This document shows positions 46,314 through 58,799 of a stretch of 64,000 nt of DNA, one piece after another. The translations under genes and the position numbers were made by a program. The DNA is from Eleusine coracana subsp. coracana. Taxonomy: Eukaryota; Streptophyta; Magnoliopsida; Poales; Poaceae. The notes below the pieces were generated by a model. That model made no database searches. It saw only the letters and a list, made by a program, of their open reading frames with translations, and was not told the origin of the DNA. The DNA is taken from assembly GCA_032690845.1 (NCBI GenBank), contig CM064421.1, forward strand, positions 36,756,963-36,820,962, in the 5' to 3' direction. Position 1 is the stretch's first letter. Every line of letters starts with the position of its first letter.

Positions 46314-46756
46314 CGCCAAGTAACCGGTTCCTCCTCCTCCTCTTCTCTTCCCCTCTCCCAGTTCACCTTGAGCTCCTCTTCTACTTGTTGTCACAGGTCA
46401 AAGTGGTGGCGGCTACTGGCTCCACACGCCAAACCCGGGCCCAGCGTGAGGGGCTCCTCCATTGTCTGGGAGTTGGGCCGTCCGCCGCCTCCGCGGGGTT
46501 GATGGCGACGGCGAGGGGTTCCGCCGGTCCCGGTCGTGGGGCCTGCTGTGGATTGTGTTGTGGAAAAGGTCGTCTTGTGCGGTACTGGGTCGAGCGAATA
46601 TGCTCGGTGCGTGCCGTGGAGGTGACTCCGCCTCCGCCCTCCGGTGCGGTATGGTACGGGACGGGTCCGGTACGTGGACGAGCAGCGAGCAGATATTTCA
46701 CGCCAGCGCGGGCCCGCTAAACTGGTCCGAGTAGGCGGCTACCGGGTCGCCACCGC

Positions 46757-46876
46757 TGACTTTATTGGGCCGGGCTTATTTTAGCCGACATAGCCCGTTA
46801 GTTCTGACCGCATCGTTGACTCTATTGGGCCGGGCTTATTTTAGCCGACATAGCCCGTTAGTTCTGACCGCATCGT
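46757..46876. repeat. 60-bp perfect tandem duplication
   Basis: Block tattgggccgggcttatttt...gttctgaccgcatcgt is present twice with period exactly 60; only the edge base pair differs (gactttatt, gactctatt). It lies between the start of the VPS62-like gene and the CDC48 copy. Confidence 0.9.
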
Positions 46877-47138
46877 ATGGGCCGGGCCTTGGCATGTCGG
46901 ACACTCGTAGGTACGTTTTCACACTCGGACTCGCCGCACCCGAGGAATCAAGCCATGAAAACGGACTCGATCGATTGAAGCAGAGATTCTTTTGCTGCTG
47001 TGGAGAACGGAGTCGCGGGGGCCATAAAACTGCGAGCCCCCGACCTCTCTCCCCATGATCGAAACGCAAGCAGCTTTCCAAGCTTGTTACAGAGAGAAAG
47101 CAGCTTTCGCCGTTCCGTTCGGAACAGAGAAAAGAGAG

Positions 47139-49408
47139 ATGGCCACGTCCTCTGCGGTTCCCGTCGGCAAGACGAAGGCCGCGAAACGTCCGGTGGTGGA
47201 GGAGGCGACGACCGACGAAAACTCCGTGTGCAACATCCACCCGGCCACCATCCATCTTCAACGGCGACGTGTTGCTGCTGCTCAAGGGCAAGCGCCGCCG
47301 TGACACCGTCTGCATCGCCATGTCCGACGAGTACTGCCCGGAGCACGCGCTCAAGATTAACAAGACCGTCCGCTCCAATCTCCGCGTGCGGCTCTCCGAC
47401 GTTGTGTCCGTGCACGTGTGCCACGACGCCAAGTACGGGACACGCGTCCACGTCCTCCCCATCGACGACACCGTCGAGGGCCTCACCGGGAACCTCTTCG
47501 AAGCCTACCTGAAACCCTACTTCGTCGATGCATTTCGCCCCGTCCGCAAGGGCGACCTCTTCCTCGCGCGCGGTGGCATGCGGAGCGTCGAGTTCAAGGT
47601 CGTGGACATGGAGCCTGCTGGTGTAGAATACTGAAACGTCAAGCCTGTGAAGCGAGAGGATGAGGAGAAGCTCGACGATATTGGCTATGATGATGTTGGC
47701 GGCATGAGGATGAGGAGAAGCAGTTGGCGCAGATCAGGGAGCTGGTGGAACTGCCGCTCAGGCACCCACAGCTCTTCAAGTCCATTGGCGTCAAGCCGCC
47801 CAAGGGCATCCTCATGTACGGGCCTCCCGGGTCGGGCAAGACGCTCATCGCCCGTGCGGTGGCGAACGAGACCGGCGCGTTCTTTTTCCTCATCGATCAA
47901 CGGCCCGGAGATCATGTCGAAGATGGCCGGGGAGAGCGAGAGCAACTTGATGAAGGCATTCGAGGAGGCCGAGATTGACTCCATTGCTCCAAAGAGGGAG
48001 AAGACTCATGGCGAGGTCGAGAGGCGTATCGTCTCCCAGCTTCTCACGCTCATGGACGGGCTCAAGGCACGCGCTCACGTCATCGTCATAACCGCCCCAA
48101 CAGCATCGACCCAGCTCTGCGACGGTTCGACCGTGAAATCGACATTGGCGTGCCGGATGAGGTAGGGCGACTTGAAGTACTGCGCATCCACACCAAGAAC
48201 ATGAAGCTTGCAGAGGATGTCAACTTGGAGGTTGTGGCCAAGGACACGCACGGCTACGTTGGAGCCGACCTTGCCGCGCTTTGCACAGAGGCGGCACTGC
48301 AATGCATCCGCGAGAAGATGGACGTGATTGATCTGGAGGACGAGACGATCGATGCCGAAATTCTCAACTCCATGTTCATCACGAACGATCACTTGAACAC
48401 CGCTCTTGTCGGCACCAATCCGTCTGCCCTTCGTGAGACGGTGGTCGAGGTGCCTAATGTCAGCTGGAACGACATTGGTGGTCAAGAGGGAGCTCCAAGA
48501 AACCCGGTCGAGCATCCGGAAAAGTTTGAGAAGTTCGGCATGTCGCCTTCCAAGGGCGTGCTGTTCTACGGACCACCGGGGTGTGGCAAGACGTTACTGG
48601 CAAAGGCGATTGCCAACGAGTGTCAAGCAAACTTTATCAGCATCAAAGGGCCCGAGCTGCTCACGATGTGGTTCGGCGAGAGCGAGGCAAACGTTCGCGA
48701 GATCTTTGACAAGGCGCGTCAGTCAGCGCCGTGTGTCCTCTTCTTCGATGAGCTCGATTCTATTGCCACGCAGAGGGGTGGCAGCGTGGGAGATGCCGGA
48801 GGTGCAGGGGACAGGGTCCTCAACCAGTTGCTAACCGAAATGGACGGCATGAACGCCAAAAAGACCGTGTTCATCATCGGCGCCACCAACCGGCCGGACA
48901 TCATCGACTGTGGCCCTGCTCCGTCCTGGCCGCCTCGATCTGCTCATTAATTTACATCCCATTGCCAGACGAAGCTTCACGGCTCCAGATCTTCAAGGCG
49001 TGCTTGAGAAAGTCCCCTCTCGCCGCGCTCGCAAAGTTCACTGCTGGCTTCAGTGGCGCGGACATTACCGAGATCTGCCAAAGAGCGTGCAAGTACGCTA
49101 TCCGTGAGGATATTGAGAAGGACATAGAGCGGCAGAGGAAGGCTAAGGAGAGCTCGGAAGTCATGGAGGTGGACTGCGCCGTGGAAGAACCGGCACAAAT
49201 CAAGGCTGTTCACTTCGAAGAGTCCATGAGGTTTGCGAGGAGGAGCGTCAGCGATGCGGACATTAGGAAGTACACGGCGTTCGCGCAGACGTTGCAACAA
49301 TCCAGAGGGTTCGGCAGTGAATCCCGCTTCCCTGCACAGACCCAAGCGCCCGAACCTGCTGCTGATGCAGCTGCCGCTGCCGATGATGAGGATGATCTTT
49401 ACGCTTGA
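47139..49408 (+). pseudogene. CDC48/p97 AAA-ATPase retropseudogene
   Basis: Intact CDC48 is a hexameric AAA ATPase of about 805-810 residues that extracts ubiquitinated proteins. Here the whole length can be followed without introns, but in several frames. In order: ATG at 47139 with the CDC48 N-domain; a frame slip near 47250; TGA near 47632 where a segment is missing; D1 Walker A GPPGSGKT near 47820-47845; frame slips near 47700 and 47895; loss of the D1 Walker B segment near 47975; another slip near 48090; D2 with GPPGCGKT (about 48575) and intact Walker B FFDELDSIA; a slip near 48490; another near 48910; and a C-terminus ending DDEDDLYA. With at least five frame breaks and three deletions it cannot make CDC48. 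Absence of introns points to a reverse-transcribed origin. Confidence 0.88.
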
Positions 49409-49409
49409 G

Positions 49410-49777
49410 TCAAGTTCCACTCTCCTTTTTTTTATTATTTTTAGATAGTAGGTTGATGTTTATCATGTTTATTGTGATGTAATGACGTTGATCAATAAGA
49501 AGCTTTTTAATTTCCTGTTTATTGTCTTATTGAAAAAGTTCAATACAGGATTCTGCATGTTTGTTCTGTCTGCTTTGTGTTTTCACTTCTGTGATCTGTA
49601 AATAGTTCCCATGAAATCTAGATATAAACCATGATATTTCAAACGTTGAAGCGGAAAAATTAGATATAGAAATCATCAGTCACTTAAGTAAAGTCTCCGT
49701 CACATTTTTTTAGGTTACTTAGTACAGTTGGTACAAAAATTTTCACGTTATAGTGAATTCTGCAAAATATCAATTTC
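49410..49777. other. Gap between CDC48 copy and methyltransferase gene
   Basis: T-rich, UTR-like sequence after the CDC48 stop, with AATAAG at 49494-49499. No poly(A) tail or obvious target duplication of the retrocopy was recognised here. Confidence 0.4.
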
Positions 49778-52700
49778 TTACACTTCAAAATACAATATCG
49801 AAAGTGTTGCATTCTGGAAAGCACGACAAACATCATTATCCTTGAACCAAGAACTAATAATGCCATTGCTCTCATGAACTCCATTTATCCATTTGTCCAC
49901 GAGCCTGAAACCCGGGGCCATAGCATTAGAAAGTATAGAGTCTTCATCAACACGGCGCTGAATGTAGCAAAGAATAAGAGCTGCCCCTGAATCCTCATTC
50001 CCTTTGTCAGAAATCAGTTCCCTGGCCGTCTTGAAAAGAGGAAGTATAGCATCAGGATTGTAGGTAACATCAGTGCCTATTATGCAATCAAAACCTGCAT
50101 CATTGGCAGAAAAATCTCTGACTGCCACAACATCATCTTTATTGCCCCAAAATAACTTCCTTATCGTGATTCTGTTAAGCAAATCAGGCTCCAAATTAGA
50201 AGTAATATTCTGTCGAAGGAGATCCAGAGATTCTACATCTCCATCAGTAGCTACAACAGATTGGGCGAAACTAGCGGCAACCATTGAGCAGATGCCAGCC
50301 GAGCCACATCCCAGCTCAAGCACCCTTTTGCCAGCAACAATGGAAGGATTCTCTGCTAAAAGACCGCACATGAATTGAGCTGATTCCCACAGCATTAAGC
50401 CAGTTAATTTGCAGGTGTGTTGGAATTCTTTTGTGAGCATTTTTATTTTGAAGTCATGACCTTTTGCTTTGATCTCAATGGTTTGTACCTGCAAACCAAA
50501 AGATTAAGTGAATTAAAATAGCAGTGTTTAAAGTTCCCAATAGACATGAACAGACAAATATGTCAGGTTTTATGAGCACAAACGAGAACAATACAGAATG
50601 TCTCATGGTATCACACTTAATCAAGAACAACTGGAAACATGGTGTAAGCAGAGTGATTGAAGATAAAGAAAGGACAGATAGGCTGCAAGCAGTAGCAGTT
50701 AAAATGCAGCCGAGTGCATACCTTCCCAACCATAGGATTTCAAATCAATGTCACAAGTTGATAGAAACATCAATTATCTTTCAGATCATCGTCTTTCAAC
50801 CGAAATAAAATCTACTGTTTATTGCATATTCTCCAAAAAAAAGACGAACAGGGAAGAAAGTAACATATCTTTCTAACTTCTTGAACTACTTTTTTAGACC
50901 CAACTACCAAACTTACTGAGCAACCATTCTTTTCAAGCCAATGTATTTCTAGTTACCTCATCAAGGTTGTGTGATGTCACAAACATATTGCATAAATCCT
51001 CGGAAAGATCAATTTCTTCACCACTGTTTTCCTTCTGAAAGCGTCAGAAGAGAGCTTATGCTCACGAGCATAGAGTTCATGTTGGCCATTTGGAACTTGA
51101 AGACCAGCTGGGTTGAAGGTGAAGGTAGCTTGGATCCAGTTCCTAAGTAAGATAATAAAATGCAGAAAACAAATTCAGGCGCAGGTGAGAGTACAGATGA
51201 CATGCTATCTACACTATTGAACGAAGTGCACTTAATGAATTAAATGTAAGCAATGATACAATGCAAATGGTACAATGAAATAAATACTGCAAATAGTACA
51301 ATGAAATAAATATTTTCAGAGTGTGCACAATAGATAGCTTGAAATTTAAATATTGAAGGGCAATATAATGTTTAAGTACAGTTCCCTGTTGAACTTCTGT
51401 ATGCCTGTGTGGCTGTGTCTGGAGTTAACAATGCTAAAATACAATTAAATGATTTATGTGTGAGTTCAATAGCAACCGATGATGCATTATAAAAGACCAT
51501 CACCTGTTCATCACCAATTCTAGTGAACGGTTCTCAACTTGTTTGTTGTGCACGAAAATTTCCTCAAGAGTAAATCCACATTTTGAGAATAGATCCACCA
51601 GATATTCATTCGAAAAGTAATATGCACGCTGCATGGAAAATACATCGCAATGATTTAGGTAATCATTTGAAAAGTAGCATCCGCTGAATAAATATGTTGA
51701 AGTAGCTGAATTTATAGTTTATAAAGTTGTGATATATGCAGTCCACTCACCGTACCATCACCTCTGACATAGAAGTTCTCACTTATTTGCTGGCCCTTAG
51801 ACATAAGCCTTTCCTACAAAATATTTGTAAGAAAAAATTAGAAAGAATATCATGTGTTAATGGAAGGGAAGATATAGTTTTATTTAAAGGAAGGAAAAGA
51901 AGATACATTGTATTTTCAGACATGTAGATCAAACAGGAATTGAATTGAAACATAAGACACATAGCAGCAGGTTTAAATTTTTAAAATAAATATAGCTTTT
52001 GTGTATTGAGAATGGTGCTAATAGGTCATGTCCTGAAATAACATAGGACAACAAGGGAGACTCTCATATTTCAACGCATTGTTCTTGTGAATGATTTCAC
52101 ATACTAAAAAAAATTGTACAACCAACAATTGGAGATAGAAAGAATTCTAAAAGTTATAGAATTTAAACAATTCAAATATCAGGGCAAAACATAAGATAAG
52201 AAACTATACCTGTGCAAGGTCACCAAAGGCGTAGTCCCGAAAGAGAACACGACCACCAGGCTGATATAGAAGATATAGCTCAGTTCCATTTATCAGGAAA
52301 ACTTTATAAAAGTGGAAGATTAAGGTCTTGTAAAGGGAGTACTTACTTTTAGGATATTTCTAACATTCTGTAGAACTGAAGGCATTTTATCTGGGGCAAC
52401 TGCAGAGAGCATGAAGATCTACTTAATATGTTAGTTGTTTCTACTTTATACACTCATAAATTCAGAAAACAAGATGTGTAAAAACAGTCAGAGACATCAA
52501 TTTTTTTTTTTACAAATACATAATGTTGTATAACACATTACCATTGATACAATGTCAACAGAAGAAGGTTCCACACTATCAGTTAATTGTTCTGATGTAG
52601 TATCACATACAAATGCATTAATTCGCCCAGGTCTGAAGTCCTTGTGTTTCTGCATAAAATTCAACCAAAGGTGACATGATACCAATGGGAAGAAAACCTG

Positions 52701-54472
52701 AACACCCAATCAATTATTCAAATATCAAAGGGAATCAGATAACTACCTTGACCAAGTCTACAGCTCGGGGAGAAAAATCACAGGCATGAATGAATATATC
52801 TGGGTATGTAGAAAGCAACGGGAAGATAGTATTTCCTGCTCCACAACCAATCTGCAGGTTTTAAACACAAATTCATACCAAAGAATATTCATGCTTAAAC
52901 TTATTTTCGCCTTATTAGAAAACAGTAATCATTTTTTCTTGTAGAGTTTGATTATCAGATACAGCCATAAAAATTGTAAATACAGAAAACAACCTTGACA
53001 TTACCAAAAAGAATGCATCCATACCTCTAGAACCGCCAGTGTTTCTCCATCTTGGCCCTATGTTCATCAGAATTGTATCAGATCCGTGTACTTTATGGCA
53101 AAACTATTATTTCTCATGTTTACCTCAAAGTATTTCCCCCATTCTTTATCCAAGTAGTGTCGATCCTTGAAAAACTACCCAAATGGAAGGACAGAAGTCA
53201 AATGCAAGTAAAAAGAAAAATTAAACAAGTACTAAATATGACATGACAATACTTAAAGTAGATAATAACACAATCGCTGCCGCATATTGGGTTTGAAGGT
53301 TCAAAAAGAATTTGCACAGCTGTTCTGTTTAGCATTTCAACAGTAAGCAATGGTATTTTGAAGTTTGGTTTGGTATTAGCAAAATCTCAATCAATTACAC
53401 AGGATGATGTGTGACTTTGGTATTGTAGTGAAGCTGCAACGTTTTCAGACGTTTTCAGTTTTCTTTCCAATATTTATAAAAGCAAGAAAAAAAACCAGAT
53501 CAACTAGCTAATCAATGGTCATAGTGGACCTATTTTCTGTCATAAGCGACCAGCACAATGTCGTTCTCAGCTAACTACCTACGACCTTAGACTGAAACAA
53601 ACTACCAGAACTTGTTGTCAACACTAAACTACTGAACACACAACACTTTAATAGCAACAATTAGAGTAGTACAAACGAGGTCACATTCCTTGCTTCAAAA
53701 TCTATGGCTCAGACCTTCACTCTAGCTATCAGTGGCGAAGCTAGGGAGGGACCTGTACCCCCCCCCCCCCCTCCCCCCACACACACACACCTATGCTTCA
53801 TGTACTCCTCTTATGTACACAAAAATTGACCATATAATTAAGCAAAAAAATTATTGTCATTAGATAAATGTTACTATCCGTCCCCCCTCTCCATGGTTGA
53901 ACCCTAGCTTCGCCCTGCTAGCTGTCTACCATCATCATCTAGCTATGCATACACGTAATGTTGCTGATAAACAAATAATCAACTGAGATGACTTTCCACG
54001 CGTACATCTTCCCTAACACCTCGGCTCATCCTAATTGATAATACCATCTGATCCAAATCCAAACTACTCTCCTCCACGAGCTTAGCTCTAGCTACTACAA
54101 GGAATTCAGAAACATGGTCGAGAACAGTACCTTGTCCTCGTGGCGCTTGTAAAAGATGTCCCAGTACCTCCTCGCATCCCTCTCGTACTTCTCTGCATTG
54201 ATAAACAAACTGTAACGACGGCAAAACAGCATGGTAGAAGGAGATGGGGATGTTTGAGCTGGAGGTGAACCTTTCCAGAAGGGCGTGACGAGCCTCCCAG
54301 AACCAGTGGACGACGAGGAGAAGCCGCTTTGCTGGCCCGCGGCCATGGCGTCGACCTCGAATCGGCCGGCGGCTGCAGCGGGAGGGCGTGACGGCGGCGG
54401 TCTGCCGGATCGGTTGGAGGCCTTGGCAAAACCTTTGCGACGAGCAAGGAGACTGAAACTGGAGCCCATCAT
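49778..54472 (-). CDS. Two-domain SAM-dependent methyltransferase, METTL2/6/8 (TRM140)-like plus Methyltransf_16-like
   Basis: Twelve exons on the minus strand: 54472-54271, 54192-54131, 53174-53124, 53057-53025, 52851-52747, 52649-52542, 52418-52347, 52261-52211, 51813-51751, 51628-51504, 51142-50957, 50488-49778. The N-terminal half has YWDIFYKRHEDK, FFKDRHYLDKEW and SAM motif VLEIGCGAGNTIF, typical of enzymes making 3-methylcytidine in tRNA. The C-terminal half has a second SAM motif (VLELGCGSAGICSM) and the Methyltransf_16 pattern (LILCYIQRR); the same fusion is known in Arabidopsis At2g26200. About 570-590 residues. All exons join in frame except exon 11, whose 186 bases are one short; either one base is lost near 51043 or a 62-nt intron (about 51105-51044) is removed. 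ATG at 54472 follows an in-frame TAG. The basic N-terminus could target an organelle. Confidence 0.85.
53730..53917. mobile_element. hAT-type MITE in a methyltransferase intron
   Basis: Inverted ends CAGTGGCGAAGCTAGGG (53730) and CCCTAGCTTCGCCCTG (ending 53917) are flanked by near-identical 8-bp duplications CTAGCTAT (53722-53729) and CTAGCTGT (53918-53925). Interior of 188 bp with C-runs and a (CA)n tract, non-coding. It sits in the intron between exons 2 and 3 (53175-54130). Confidence 0.8.
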
Positions 54473-54479
54473 CTAAACG

Positions 54480-54850
54480 TCAGATGGGTCGCGTGACTCG
54501 TAACTGCCCATAGGCCCATGTCACCAATGGGAATTATGGGCCTGCATGGGCCATCAGCTCTTCGAATCTGGTGGGCTGGCTAGTTTGCGTTGTGCTCTGT
54601 GCGTGTCTCTGCCGTTCAGCGCTGTGCTGTGCCTGTGCTTCTCCCGTTCTGCGTCCTACTACTTCGCTTCACATGTTTGAACTTTGACGGCAATTCGTAC
54701 TTCTCTTTCGAATGATACTGAGAAGCTCTCTATGCCCATCCGTTACGATTCTTCTTCGAAACTTGTTTTTGAACGGAAGCAATAACGTTGGCGCGCACGT
54801 CGAACATTTTTGTACCGAGTGAGTGGGTTTGAGGACAAATTCACGAGTCG
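54480..54850. other. 5' flank of the methyltransferase gene
   Basis: Promoter/5' leader sequence of the minus-strand gene, with several GGCCCA-type motifs (54510-54560) common in plant housekeeping promoters. No other gene. Confidence 0.4.
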
Positions 54851-54854
54851 TCAC

Positions 54855-55043
54855 TGTAGAAATAGATAAGACAATCTCTGTAACCGATTAGCTAGTCTGT
54901 TAGCTTAGAGCTATTCTCACGGCATGCACCAACAGTTCTCAAGCATCTCGGCTGATCAGTAGAGCATGATCGTCCACATGCTCGTGTATATACTCGACAA
55001 CTGTGAATGAAATAGGTGTGCTTTTGCCTCACTTCTCTCTACA
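54855..55043 (+). repeat. 5' LTR of the copia element
   Basis: 189 bp, TGTAGAAATAG...CTCTCTACA, matched by the 3' copy at 59318-59506. Confidence 0.95.
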
Positions 55044-55055
55044 TGGTATCAGAAG
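55044..55055 (+). promoter_or_regulatory. Primer binding site (initiator tRNA-Met)
   Basis: TGGTATCAGAAG directly follows the 5' LTR and matches the TGGTATCAGAGC-type site of many copia elements at 11 of 12 bases. Confidence 0.85.
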
Positions 55056-55085
55056 AATACCGATCCTAAACCTTCCGCTGCTCTC

Positions 55086-56549
55086 ATGGCGACGAGTCCC
55101 TCCTCCATGTCTGGCTCGTCGCACACCACTAACCCCTTCTTCCCCGGCGCAAACGCACCACAGGTTGCTGCTGCCTCCACCATCTCCATGGTCAACATCC
55201 ACTCTCACGTCCACATCATCCTTGACTTTGGGGACTCTAACTTCTCTGTCTGGCGTCAGTTTTTTTATCTCACTTTCAAGAAATTTGGCATCGCCGACCA
55301 CATCGACGGCAGCCTCGACGCAGCTCTGATGGGCCATGATCCAGAGTGGCTCCAGATTAACTCTTCCATCATCACCTGGCTATACGCAACCTTGACGCCG
55401 GGGCTCCGAAACATGGTCATGCGATCCAAACCCACGGCGTATGTGATCTGGCAAGCGATCTGCAATCTGTTCCTCGACAACTGCCTCCAGCGTGCGGTCT
55501 ATGCCCAGCAAGAGTTCCATAGCCTGTACCAAGGCGACATGACGATCACGGAATATTATGGCCGCCTCAAGGAGCTGGCTGATCTCCTCGGTGACGTCGG
55601 CGCACCGGTCATGGACACCGCGCTCGTCATCAACACTCTGCGCGGCCTCAACAGCAAATTTTCCTAGGAGATCTCCGTCTTGACCTCCAAGGTGCCGCCA
55701 CCGACATTCCTCTATACCAGATCTTATCTCAAGCAGGCTGAAGATCGTGCCGCGCACACGGCCAAGATGGAGGCTGCTACAGCGCTCATGGCGTCTAGTC
55801 CGGCCACCAACACTGCCCGTCCACCGGCGCCTTCACCATCGGCTCCGTCTCCCGACGGCGCCAGCAATTTCCCTAGTGGCGGCGGCAACAAGAACAAAAG
55901 GCGCAATGGCCGAAACCGCTTCAACAGCACCGCGCAACGTCCTCCGGCTACCTCAGGATCTGCACCTCCGCTGCCCCAGTGGGGGCAGTCCTACACTCCA
56001 TGGACGGGAGTTGTCCAAGCCTGGCCAGCGCCGCAATGGCGTGCTCTAGGCCACAGTCTGCTTGGTCCACGTCCTGGCCAGCATCCCACGCAGGTCATGT
56101 TCGCGTCCTCGCCGACGTCCTCCTTCACCGACATGAATGCCTACAACGCACCATAGCCATACATGCCACCAGGCCTCTTCTTGGCACTGCACGGAATGCC
56201 CGCTTCTGGTGCCGCAGATGGCGGTGGTGATTGGCTCTTTGACACTGGTGTCTCCTCCCACATTGCTTCCAATCCTGGTATCACCTCCTCCCTCTCTACT
56301 CTTTCCCCTCCTACTCAAATTATAGTCGGCAATGGTGCTCCCATCCCTGTTTATCAATCTGGCTATGCTTCTTTACCTACTACATCATCTAACTTGCATC
56401 TAAACAATGTTCTTATTTCCCCAACTTTGATCAAGAACTTGATTTCTGTTCGTGCTCTCACTCGTGATAATAATGTGACTGTCGAGTTTGACGCTTTTGG
56501 CTTTTTCCATCAAGGATCTGCTAACCAAGACGGTACTCCTCCGATGTGA
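55086..56549 (+). pseudogene. copia gag-protease region (two in-frame stops)
   Basis: Single reading phase starting with ATG 55086. The gag part shows the usual copia UBN2-like pattern (FSVWRQFFYLTFKKFGIADHIDG, later VYAQQEFHSLYQGDMTITEYYGRLKELADLL). A TAG at 55665 interrupts gag and another at 56154 separates it from the protease-like part with WLFDTGVSSHI. No CCHC zinc knuckle is visible in the linker. The frame is lost by a slip in a T-run near 56500. Confidence 0.85.
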
Positions 56550-58799
56550 TTCATCTGGCGAGCTGTATCCACTGCGTGTGCCATGCAAGTCCAGAAGAAG
56601 CCATCGTTCATTCCATGCAGTCCACTCCACAGATCTCTGGCACGCACGCCTTGGTCACCCCGGCAATGCTCCTCTTCATCGCAACTTGAGTTCATTTGAT
56701 TATAGTTGTGAAAAATCAGACATTCATACATGCCATGCTTGTCGCATTAGCAAACATGTACGGATGCCTTTTTCTTCCTCCAACAATGTTGCCTTTTATC
56801 CTTTTCAACTTATGGTGATGTATGGACTTCGCCAGTAATAAGCAATTCGGGGTATAAATTTTATTTGGTCATTCTAGATGATTTTTCTCACTTTTCTTGG
56901 ACATTTCCATTGAGGCACAAGTCTGATATTCTAGCTACGTTGATTTCCTTTCATGCTTTCGTTCGCACGCAATTTCAGCTGCCCATTATGTGCCTACAAA
57001 CTGATAATGGAAAAGAATTTGACAACAATGCACACCGCTCCTTTCTTTCTCATCATGGCATTTCTTTACGGCTAACTTGTCCTTACACTTCGCCTCAGAA
57101 TGATCGTGCTGAACGCGTGCTTAGAACTCTTAATGATAGCTTGCGAGCATTGCTTCATCACTCCTCTGTGCCATCGACCTTTTGGCCAGATGCTTTGTCC
57201 ACTGCAACTTATTTGCTTAATCGGCGCCCTTGCCGTGCTCGCCACAACCAAACCCCATATGAACTGCTCTTTGGCTGTCAGCCTGACTATGATCATCTTA
57301 GGGTGTTCGGTAGCTTGTGCTATCCTAATACTACTGCCACTGCAGCACACAAACTAGCACCACGTTCGGCTGCGTGCATCTTCCTTAGCTACCCAACGGA
57401 GTCCAAAGGCTACCGCTGCTATAATCCTGAAACTCGGCGTGTTATAACCTCACGTCACGTCTACTTTGACGAGACATTCTTTCCTTTTAAACAGGTTGTA
57501 TTGTCGCCGATGCTGCCACGGCCACCAACTGCTCCGTCATCGATGCCGCCACGGCCACCAGCTGCTTCGTCGTCACCGGAGGTCGTCTTTGTTCCTGTGT
57601 CCATGCCACGACGTACACGACGTGCTGTGGCGGCACCCACTGTAGCGGCTGTTCCAGCCACAACACTGGATCATCCGTTGCCACAGAACAACGACCATGG
57701 AGCTGATGATGTCTTCCCCGACGAACATCAACCTAGCATCGATGCCGGCCATGTTGCAGGCACCGTGAGTGCAAGTGGCGTTGCCGCTTCTTCCGCGTCA
57801 CCAACGGCCATCACGTCTACATCAGCACCTTTAAACTCTTCAACCTCACGGGTTCTACATCAGCAACAACCTGTGGGTACTCGTCATCACATGGTGACGC
57901 GTGCTAAGTCTGGCATTCGGCTGCCAAACAAGAAGTACGTGCACGCTGCCATTACCAGCCCCCCATCGCCGCCCACCTCTGTGCGTGCCGCGATGCGTGA
58001 CCCGGCATGGCTAGCTGCTATGCAAGCAGAGTTCACTGCCCTTCAAGAAAATCGAACCTGGTCACTTGTTCCTCGTCCATCCGACGTCAACGTCATCAGC
58101 GGCAAATGGGTATTTAGAAACAAACTCAATCCCGATGGCTCCTTGGAACGCCGGAAAGCTAGGTGGGTCGTCCGTGGATTCAGTCAGCAAGCTGGAGTGG
58201 ACTTCAACCAAACCTTCTCGCCGGTTGTCAAGCCAGCGTCAATCCGCACGGTTCTACATCTTGCAGCATCAAGGAACTGGCCTGTGAACCAGTTAGATGT
58301 CAAAAATGCATTCATGCATGGTGAGCTACAGGAACGTGTGTACTGCCATCAACCGGTCGGGTTCATCGATGCTGATCATCCGGATCACGTATGTCTTCTT
58401 TCCAAGTCGCTGTACGGGTTGAAGCAAGCTCCAAGAGCTTGGTTCCAGCACTTCACTGGACATTTATCATTTCTCAATTTTGTGGCAACCAAGTCTGACT
58501 CATCCCTGTTTGTATACAAGAACGACGACGACATGGCTTATTTGCTCCTGTACGTCGATGATATTGTGCTCACGGCGTCGTCAAACCAGCTGTTGCATCG
58601 GATTATGTCTCATCTGAGCTTAGTAATTGCCTTGAAAGACCTCGGGCCTCTGCATTTCTTCCTTGGCATCAAGGTTACACGTACTGATAGGTGTATAGTG
58701 TCCGATCTTTCGGCGAGTGGAGATAACTTCGATTTGGTGAATGTCGACGCTCACGATCCGACTACGACGAGCAAGTCGAAACGCCAATGTAATCGCTGA
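56488..58799 (+). pseudogene. copia integrase-reverse transcriptase region
   Basis: From 56488 the pre-integrase zinc-binding part (LWHARLGHPGNAPLHR, then CHACRISK) continues to a frame slip near 56815. The integrase core (DDFSHFSWTFPL, LQTDNGKEFDNN, SPQNDRAERVLRTL) and reverse transcriptase follow in one open frame from 56865. RT motifs include WVFRNKLNPDGSLERRKARWV, QLDVKNAFMHGEL, LYGLKQAPRAWF and YVDDIVLTAS. The frame leaves the family after FFLGIKVTR (about 58670-58690) and ends at 58799 in unrelated sequence; RNase H is absent. Confidence 0.85.
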
